Shown here one piece after another: positions 7,461-12,197 of a DNA stretch of 12,197 nt (positions within the stretch are counted from its first letter, which is position 1; every line of letters starts with the position of its first letter). The stretch spans positions 1-12,197 of the forward strand of contig JANXYS010000406.1 in NCBI GenBank assembly GCA_025355935.1. The letters are read 5' to 3'. The notes below the pieces were generated by a model. It had not been told where the DNA came from. It did no database searches and was given only the letters and a program-made list of their open reading frames with translations. Source of the stretch: Chitinophagales bacterium (GTDB lineage Bacteria; Bacteroidota; Bacteroidia; Chitinophagales; Chitinophagaceae). The position numbers and the translations under genes were made by a program.

Positions 7461-8351
7461 TTAGCGGGGGTACTGCCGGGCAAATTTTATAAACAGCTCC
7501 ATCAGGGGCTCGGGTGCGCCCTGTTGCAGGATAAAATAGAAATATCTTTCAATTGGCATTCTTTTGACCTTTGTCATTCTGAAATCGCCCGATGCCAGTT
7601 CCTTTACCACGGAGTGTGCCGATAGAAAAGCCATACAGTTGCTGTGCATAAGATACAGCTTCATGCTTTCTGTACTTCCCAATTGCATTTCATGCTGCAG
7701 CATGTTTATCTTAATTTTAAAAGGCTTCAGGGCGTGAGCGATCACTTCCAGCGTACCAGACCCCGGCTCGCGCAACAGTAGTGGAATTTTCGTTAAGGAT
7801 GCGGGCGTGATTTGACCCCTCGACGCAAAGGGACTCTTACTATTTGAAACCAAGATTATTTCATCTTTTACAAACTCACTGTAACGTATACCGGTTTTCT
7901 TTGACATGCCCTCGATAATACCCATGTCTACTTCTTTCTTTAAAAGCGCTTCCTCGATATGTTCTGTATTATTTATGAGAAGGCTCATCTTTATTTCCGG
8001 AAATCTTTTGTGAAAAGCTGCAAGTATGGGCGGCAGAACATATTGTGCAATGGTAGTACTTGCTCCAATCCTGATCTTTCCCTTATTGCTTTGCGAAAGT
8101 TCGCTCAGTTCAAAGCTAATATCGCGATAAATACGAAATACTTCCTCCGTTCTTTTGTACAGGATGTCCCCGGCCGGCGTAAGCCTGATCCGCGTTCCAT
8201 TTCGATCGAACAGCTTTACTTTAAAAAAAATTTCTATCTCGTGAATATGCCGGGTAACGGCAGGCTGCGTAATGAATAATTCCGCCGCAGCCTTTGTGAA
8301 ACTCATGCGCTTTGCAACGGCATGAAATACCTGTAAACGAAAATCAAACAT
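7461..8351 (-). CDS. LysR-family transcriptional regulator
   Basis: This is a 296-residue LysR-type regulator of normal length. The N-terminal winged helix-turn-helix occupies about residues 1-60 (FHAVAKRMSFTKAAAELFITQPAVTRHIHEIE, then LFDRNGTRIRLTPAG). A linker helix follows to about residue 87. A periplasmic-binding-like effector domain starts at GKIRIGASTTIAQYVLPPIL and includes VDMGIIEG and LLREPGSGT. The GASTTIAQYVLP and REPGSGT wording resembles the CysL/CbbR-like branch. The ligand cannot be read from the sequence. LysR regulators often control a divergent neighbour, but here both flanking genes lie on the same strand: the AraC-type gene ends 32 bases upstream and the carboxylase lies downstream. 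Control of the carboxylase gene is therefore only a guess from adjacency. The ATG at 8351 begins the standard domain immediately, so the start is secure. Confidence 0.94.
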   Translation of the reverse strand: MFDFRLQVFHAVAKRMSFTKAAAELFITQPAVTRHIHEIEIFFKVKLFDRNGTRIRLTPAGDILYKRTEEVFRIYRDISFELSELSQSNKGKIRIGASTTIAQYVLPPILAAFHKRFPEIKMSLLINNTEHIEEALLKKEVDMGIIEGMSKKTGIRYSEFVKDEIILVSNSKSPFASRGQITPASLTKIPLLLREPGSGTLEVIAHALKPFKIKINMLQHEMQLGSTESMKLYLMHSNCMAFLSAHSVVKELASGDFRMTKVKRMPIERYFYFILQQGAPEPLMELFIKFARQYPR

Positions 8352-8383
8352 AAAGAGAAGTTAGGCTGATCATATAAAGGTTT

Positions 8384-9379
8384 TCACCCTGCAACTGCTA
8401 CCGATGCTGTTGCTATTTTATTATACTTGTTCCGGTATTCAATGGGCGTAAACCCGGTAATTTTTTTAAAGACGGTCCGAAAGGCCTTTGTATCTGTATA
8501 GCCAACATCATACATTACTTCGTTAATATTTTTCTGGCTGCTTTCAAATCTTCTTTTTGCAGCCTCCATTTTTACCCGCTGTATGTATTCACCTACGGTA
8601 TTGCTCGTCGCTTTTTTAAAACGCCTTTCAAAACTTCGTCTCCCAATAGCTACCATGCCCGCCAGGCGGTTTACGCTTAAACGTTCCTGGTAGTTACTTT
8701 CAATGAAATCCTGTATCGTAACTACCTGTTCATCGCGGTGTTCTTTCTGTCCCTTAAACATTACAAAGCCCGACTGGCTCTCGCGGTCAATATCAATGGC
8801 GAAATATTTTGACGCGAGAATTGCTGTATCGCGGTCAGTATATTTTTCAACAAGATATAAAAGCAAATTCCAGTATGAATTTGCGCCACCACTCGAATAG
8901 ATCCGATTTTCTTCGGTTATAATTGTTCCATCAGTTAATTCAACTGCCGGAAACATATCCCTGAATTGGTTACTGGCGCACCAGTGAGTCGAACATTTTT
9001 TTCCGTCAAGCAAACCTGTCGCGGCAAGAAGAAAAGCTCCAAGGCACAATGACGCTACTTCAGCCCCGTTATTATGTTGCGCCACAATCCAGGGGAGGTA
9101 ATTCCTGTTAATCTTTACCGCATGTTCGAGATCGCCGCTCAACGCAGGGATAATGATGAGATCAGTCGTCATTACTTCACTTATAACTTTGTCAATACTC
9201 ACCGAAAATAAGCGGTTGTTAAGTTTTACATCCTTTGATACTGCTACAAACTTAACATCGAAAAAAGGGGCTTTTCCCGCCGCCATTAAGAATTGATTTA
9301 TTGTGCTGAATAAATAGTGAGGATCAGCCACAGCCTCCACTACGGCAGTTTCAGGAACAAGTATGGATATATTGATCAT
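8384..9379 (-). CDS. GlxA-like regulator: DJ-1/PfpI domain fused to AraC-type HTH
   Basis: This 331-residue regulator has an N-terminal DJ-1/PfpI (class I glutamine amidotransferase-like) domain at about residues 3-180 and a C-terminal AraC/XylS DNA-binding domain at about 218-320. The first domain starts MINISILVPE and has the nucleophile-elbow-like ASLCLGAFLLAATGLLDG (cysteine C112), then STHW and the SSGGANSYWNLLLYLVE helix typical of GlxA-type proteins. In these regulators it is thought to sense a ligand rather than act as an enzyme. The second domain has the paired helix-turn-helices: SVNRLAGMVAIGRRSFERRFKKATSNTVGEYI and NINEVMYDVGYTDTKAFRTVFKKITGFTPIEYR. An in-frame ATG at 9394 would add five residues (MYLYR); I prefer 9379 because MINISILVP aligns with the family start. 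It is divergent from the VOC/DoxX group, a plausible target. The ligand is unknown. Confidence 0.93.
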   Translation of the reverse strand: MINISILVPETAVVEAVADPHYLFSTINQFLMAAGKAPFFDVKFVAVSKDVKLNNRLFSVSIDKVISEVMTTDLIIIPALSGDLEHAVKINRNYLPWIVAQHNNGAEVASLCLGAFLLAATGLLDGKKCSTHWCASNQFRDMFPAVELTDGTIITEENRIYSSGGANSYWNLLLYLVEKYTDRDTAILASKYFAIDIDRESQSGFVMFKGQKEHRDEQVVTIQDFIESNYQERLSVNRLAGMVAIGRRSFERRFKKATSNTVGEYIQRVKMEAAKRRFESSQKNINEVMYDVGYTDTKAFRTVFKKITGFTPIEYRNKYNKIATASVAVAG

Positions 9380-9460
9380 GCGATAAAGATACATGTTCCT
9401 GTTGTCGCTATCAACCCCCCATTTGACGTTTTTGCACAGTAGAAATGAACAGGCATTTCT

Positions 9461-9506
9461 ATTATTTTACAATGTAAAAAAATCATGATTTTAAATTTTA
9501 TAAAAT
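9461..9506. promoter_or_regulatory. Palindrome-rich AT spacer between divergent regulator and VOC gene
   Basis: Within the divergent spacer three inverted repeats are packed together. ATTATTTTAC and GTAAAAAAAT (9461-9470 and 9474-9483) pair except at one position around a 3-base centre. AATCATGATT (9481-9490) is a perfect 10-base palindrome. ATTTTATAAAAT (9495-9506) is a perfect 12-base palindrome that runs into the VOC start codon. They could include an operator or promoter parts. I found no clean TTTG...TAnnTTTG Bacteroidota promoter here, and AT-rich DNA yields such repeats by chance, so this is a weak call. Confidence 0.3.
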
Positions 9507-9942
9507 GGCTTCGAAAATATTTGTAAACCTACCGGTAAAAGACCTGAAGCAGGCAATCATTTTTTATACACGGCTGGGCTTTAGCTTTAATCCTCAATTC
9601 ACTGACGACGGAGCCACCTGCATGGTGATCAGCGAACACATATTTGTGATGCTGTTATTGGAAAACCGTTTTTCTAATTTTACTAAAAAGCAAATTGCAG
9701 ATGCAAGTAAGGTTACCGAAGCAATCATATGTATCGATGCAGCTTCCCGCGATGAAGTAGATGAAATGATTCGAAACGCAATATCAGCAGGTGGTAAAAC
9801 GCCTAATAACAAACAAGACCATGGCTGGATGTACGGCCACGGCTTCGAAGACCTGGACGGGCATCTATGGGAAGTAATGTGGATGGACCAGTCGGCAATG
9901 CCCGGTCATAAAAATCAAAGCTCTAACAATGTCCACGCTTAA
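9505..9942 (+). CDS. VOC-family (glyoxalase/extradiol dioxygenase-like) protein
   Basis: This is a 145-residue vicinal-oxygen-chelate fold protein, cytosolic and small like most single-gene members. The N-terminal beta-alpha-beta unit is KIFVNLPVKDLKQAIIFYTRLGFSFN (4-29). The second half ends in HGWMYGHGFEDLDGHLWEVMWMD (106-128), where the glutamate of LWEV is the usual metal-ligand position. The FVNLPVKDL start, the SREEVDEM-like helix (82-89) and the DLDGHLWEV end match the subgroup often named 'VOC family protein' or 'glyoxalase/bleomycin resistance protein' in Bacteroidota. The substrate is unknown, and a glyoxalase I activity should not be assumed. The gene is the first of a three-gene + strand group and overlaps the next gene by 14 bases in another frame, which suggests translational coupling. 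Confidence 0.9.
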   Translation: MASKIFVNLPVKDLKQAIIFYTRLGFSFNPQFTDDGATCMVISEHIFVMLLLENRFSNFTKKQIADASKVTEAIICIDAASRDEVDEMIRNAISAGGKTPNNKQDHGWMYGHGFEDLDGHLWEVMWMDQSAMPGHKNQSSNNVHA

Positions 9943-10348
9943 TGTATATTTAAGTTTTAATGGAAACTGCCTGGAAGCAATGGAATTTTATCATTCCTGT
10001 CTTGGAGGTAATTTGAGCGTTCAAAAAATTGGTGACTCGCCACTTGCTAAAGAAATGCCAGCTCGGATGAAAGACCAGGTGTTACACGCTACCCTTGTTA
10101 CAGAAAATTTCGACCTGATGGGAACAGACTGTGTTCCTGCCGCTGGAATCCTGAAGGGCAACTCCGTTTCACTATGTATTAATTGTGACACTGAAGAGGA
10201 AATAGGCAGGTTATATAAAAAACTGTCGGGGGGTGGTGAGGAAAAGTTTCCGCTGAATTTTACATTTTGGGGTGCACTCTTTGGCGCTTTTACGGATAAA
10301 TACGGCCAGCATTGGTTGCTGAACTATCAAATTAATCATGTTACTTAA
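9929..10348 (+). CDS. PhnB-like VOC-family protein (YjdN type)
   Basis: This 139-residue protein belongs to the PhnB/YjdN-like branch of the VOC fold (sometimes labelled '3-demethylubiquinone-9 3-methyltransferase-like', a name that should not be taken as function). Typical features are the start LNVYLSFNGNCLEAMEFYHSCLGG (4-27), the central VLHATLVTENFDLMGTD (51-67), an SLCINCDTEEEIGRLYKKLSGGG helix (81-103), and the closing FWGALFGAFTDKYGQHWLLNY (113-133), where the family usually reads WG..FG...D.FG..W. E. coli PhnB itself has no defined catalytic role. The start lies 14 bases inside the end of the upstream VOC gene, so the two are probably co-translated. The DoxX-like gene follows after 13 bases. 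Confidence 0.9.
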   Translation: MSTLNVYLSFNGNCLEAMEFYHSCLGGNLSVQKIGDSPLAKEMPARMKDQVLHATLVTENFDLMGTDCVPAAGILKGNSVSLCINCDTEEEIGRLYKKLSGGGEEKFPLNFTFWGALFGAFTDKYGQHWLLNYQINHVT

Positions 10349-10361
10349 AAACTAACTATTT

Positions 10362-10754
10362 ATGAAAATAACAAAATGGATCTTTTGGATTAGTACAATC
10401 ATCCTGGTTTTATTTGAGGTTGTGATGCCCATACTTACCATAAACTCAAAAATGGCAATAGATGGAATCCGGCATCTCGGTTACCCCGATTACTTTCGGA
10501 TCATGTTGGTTGTTTTTAAAGTACTGGGTGGGTTGGCAATCATCCTACCGAAAACCGGCTGGCGATTGAAAGAATGGGCGTATGCTGGCTTTGCCATTAA
10601 TTTTATCAGTGCGAGCGTTTCTCATATTTGCGTGGATGGAGTTAGTTTCCAGGCTATTTTTCCCCTGATCATATTTGGCATCCTGGTGGCGTCTTACCTT
10701 ACTTACCATAAATTGAATAGAGTACAGACAAAAAACGACTCGTCATTTGCTTAA
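10362..10754 (+). CDS. DoxX-like family small membrane protein
   Basis: This 130-residue protein has four predicted hydrophobic segments: about residues 5-27 (WIFWISTIILVLFEVVMPIL), 45-62 (FRIMLVVFKVLGGLAIIL), 71-90 (EWAYAGFAINFISASVSHIC) and 96-115 (FQAIFPLIIFGILVASYLTY). The length, four-helix layout, the GIRHLGYPDYFRIMLVVFKVLGGLAIILP motif and the central SASVSHICVDG loop fit the DoxX-like (DoxX_2/DoxX_3) family, small inner-membrane proteins of unclear function. Such genes commonly accompany PhnB-, VOC- or SRPBCC-type genes in Bacteroidota, consistent with its position 13 bases after the PhnB-like gene. It is the last gene of the + strand group and is followed by a 184-base spacer. Confidence 0.85.
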   Translation: MKITKWIFWISTIILVLFEVVMPILTINSKMAIDGIRHLGYPDYFRIMLVVFKVLGGLAIILPKTGWRLKEWAYAGFAINFISASVSHICVDGVSFQAIFPLIIFGILVASYLTYHKLNRVQTKNDSSFA

Positions 10755-10938
10755 ATTACGAACGAAATACGGATGACATTTTCAAGACTTGCTGACAAAA
10801 GCTATTTTATTAGAACCTGATTGCTTCTGAACTTAGAATTAGAAGCTTAGGTATTCTCATAATCAGCATACATTGGTGTTACTAAAATGCACTGAGATGC
10901 ATTATTAAAAATCGTCTTGCTGCGCCTAACGGCCCGGG
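10755..10938. other. Intergenic spacer between convergent genes with two small inverted repeats
   Basis: No coding frame of note is seen in these 184 bases. Two inverted repeats are visible. GCTTCT (10823-10828) and AGAAGC (10841-10846) have a 12-base loop that could pair further by two A-T pairs. AATGCA (10886-10891) and TGCATT (10898-10903) have a 6-base loop. Either could help end transcription of the DoxX-like gene or the helicase gene, but neither is followed by a T-run, so I do not call them terminators. Confidence 0.5.
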
Positions 10939-12197
10939 CTATTCGAACTCCCATACGCTCCTGTAGACGCCATATTGATCAATGTACTGAAGGAAACGAT
11001 TGTAAAAAGGGTCCGCGCCGATGGTAGCACTATCACCGATAACAAAAAGCTTTTCCTTTGCCCTGGTAATGGCAACATTCATTCTGCGGTAGTCTTTTAA
11101 GAATCCAATATCGCCGTCATCATTGCTTCGCACCAAACTTAATATAATACAATGCTCTTCCTGGCCCTGGAAACTATCTATCGTGTTTATGCGCATTTCT
11201 ATGGGTAACAGGTCGCGCGCTGCGGCTACCTGTCCTGAATAAGGAGATATAAAAGCGGTGGTTTCCGCAACGATATTTTCCAGAGCAATAAGCTTCTGCA
11301 CGATGCTAAGTTCGCCCTCATTCTGCAGGCTCATACCATTTGCTCCGGCGGTTTCATTATAGCCCGAACCGGCAGTGTCGATAAAATAAATATGATTGCT
11401 AATATTTTCCAACCAGGGTGCCGTTAACAAAAGGCCATCATAAAAATAGTTGCCTGAAAATGCTGCTATGGCTGCCCGCATCCGGTACTGGGTATTCAAC
11501 AGGTAAGTATGCGAAACAGTGGTAATACAAGCTTCCAGGATTGATTTATTTAAACCCTTATGTGCCGCTTCCAAACTTAATACCGTTGGAGGCAATTGAA
11601 AATGATCTCCTGCCAGTACATACTTTTCTGCGAAAGGAAACACGCACCATGCAAGGGGTTCAATGCACTGGCCCGCTTCATCCATTACAAGTGTCTGAAA
11701 TTTGATCCTGTTTATCTTTGCATCACTGAGTCCAACCGGGGTACCCAATATTACATCTGCTTCCTGGTAAAGTTTCTCTTCGTTGTACGCCCTTATTTTT
11801 TTTATCTCCGCCCGGATATCCTTGACTTCTTTAAACAACAGGTTGCGCTGTTCCCGTTCCGCTTTACCAAAACTTCGTTTGTATTTATGCGCCATCTTCC
11901 TGAATTCTTCGGCTCTTATTTTCAGTTGTTTAATTTCTTTTTGCTCCTTGCTATTATTGAGTCTCCCTTCCGGCGTATGTGGAAAAATTGCTGCAGATAC
12001 TTTACTACTGTTCCCCACCCGTAAAACTTTTACCGCTTTGCTGATCAGCCCTTCTGCAAGATGATCCACCGCGGTATTGCTGGGTGCTGCGACCAGTACT
12101 TTTTCGCCGCGCGCCGAAAGTTGTTTTATAGCTTCAATAAGTGTAGTTGTTTTTCCGGTACCCGGCGGGCCATGAACGATGATCAAATTTTCATTTT
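10939..12197 (-). CDS. Superfamily 1B helicase (IGHMBP2/Dna2-like), C-terminal part; 5' end outside window
   Basis: This is an ATP-dependent DNA and/or RNA helicase of the UPF1/IGHMBP2/Dna2-like SF1B group. The frame is still open at the window edge (NENLIIVHGPP...), so the N-terminal beta-barrel region is missing and about 419 codons remain. Motifs in order, counted from the isoleucine at 12183 plus one: Walker A GPPGTGKT (6-13), motif Ia APSNTAVDHL (34-43), motif II DEAGQ (169-173), motif III GDHFQLPP (193-200), motif IV QYRM (233-236), motif V TIDSFQGQE (335-343), and motif VI MNVAITRAKEKLFVIGD (369-385). The charged stretch at about 80-140, rich in K and E, matches the stalk/1B insertion seen in this family. 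Bacterial members are common; the role (repair, RNA surveillance-like) is not settled. The TTG at 12184-12186 is not a start; translation must begin beyond the window. Confidence 0.93.
   Translation of the reverse strand, partial: NENLIIVHGPPGTGKTTTLIEAIKQLSARGEKVLVAAPSNTAVDHLAEGLISKAVKVLRVGNSSKVSAAIFPHTPEGRLNNSKEQKEIKQLKIRAEEFRKMAHKYKRSFGKAEREQRNLLFKEVKDIRAEIKKIRAYNEEKLYQEADVILGTPVGLSDAKINRIKFQTLVMDEAGQCIEPLAWCVFPFAEKYVLAGDHFQLPPTVLSLEAAHKGLNKSILEACITTVSHTYLLNTQYRMRAAIAAFSGNYFYDGLLLTAPWLENISNHIYFIDTAGSGYNETAGANGMSLQNEGELSIVQKLIALENIVAETTAFISPYSGQVAAARDLLPIEMRINTIDSFQGQEEHCIILSLVRSNDDGDIGFLKDYRRMNVAITRAKEKLFVIGDSATIGADPFYNRFLQYIDQYGVYRSVWEFE

Noticed and set aside
11596..12064. Two + strand frames opposite the helicase (142 and 93 codons)
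   Set aside because: They are antisense to conserved helicase motifs. Their phenylalanine- and leucine-rich translation is what the lysine- and glutamate-rich stalk gives in reverse.

Overview
The window looks like a piece of a Bacteroidota chromosome, probably of a Chitinophagaceae-like lineage. This is inferred from four things: no start codon is preceded by a recognisable Shine-Dalgarno (leaders are A/T-rich); the HemB is of the ALDPF (non-zinc) type and sits beside a C5-pathway HemL; the serine hydrolase carries an Ala-Gln type signal-peptide junction; and the protein families present are common in that phylum. No ribosomal RNA, tRNA, insertion sequence, CRISPR array or phage gene was seen, and the largest stretch without a gene is about 184 bases. 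The window is almost entirely ordinary housekeeping and accessory metabolism, and I did not find convincing evidence of a new system.

Region 1 (1-4487, + strand) is a co-directional run: the 3' end of hemF (coproporphyrinogen III oxidase), hemB (5-aminolevulinate dehydratase), a small YciI-family protein, hemL (glutamate-1-semialdehyde aminomutase), an aldo/keto reductase and rpiB (ribose-5-phosphate isomerase B). HemL makes 5-aminolevulinate, HemB condenses it to porphobilinogen, and HemF acts later in the path to haem. The YciI gene lies between hemB and hemL with gaps of 2-3 bases, so it is probably co-transcribed with them. The reductase and rpiB follow with gaps of 22 and 9 bases.

Region 2 (4501-9394, - strand) converges on region 1 across a short hairpin. 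In transcription order it holds a fused DJ-1/PfpI plus AraC-type regulator, a LysR-type regulator, an acyl-CoA carboxylase beta (carboxyltransferase) subunit of the methylcrotonyl-CoA type, and a secreted beta-lactamase-like serine hydrolase. Gaps are about 30-80 bases. No biotin carboxylase or biotin carrier gene is present in the window.

Region 3 (9505-10754, + strand) diverges from the AraC-type regulator across a 110-125-base AT-rich, palindrome-bearing spacer. It contains two VOC-fold proteins whose genes overlap by 14 bases (a glyoxalase-like and a PhnB-like protein) and a small DoxX-like membrane protein. The divergent layout suggests, but does not prove, that the regulator controls this group.

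Region 4 (10755-12197) is a 184-base spacer with two small inverted repeats, then the C-terminal part of a superfamily 1B (IGHMBP2/Dna2-like) helicase on the - strand, cut by the window edge just upstream of its Walker A motif.
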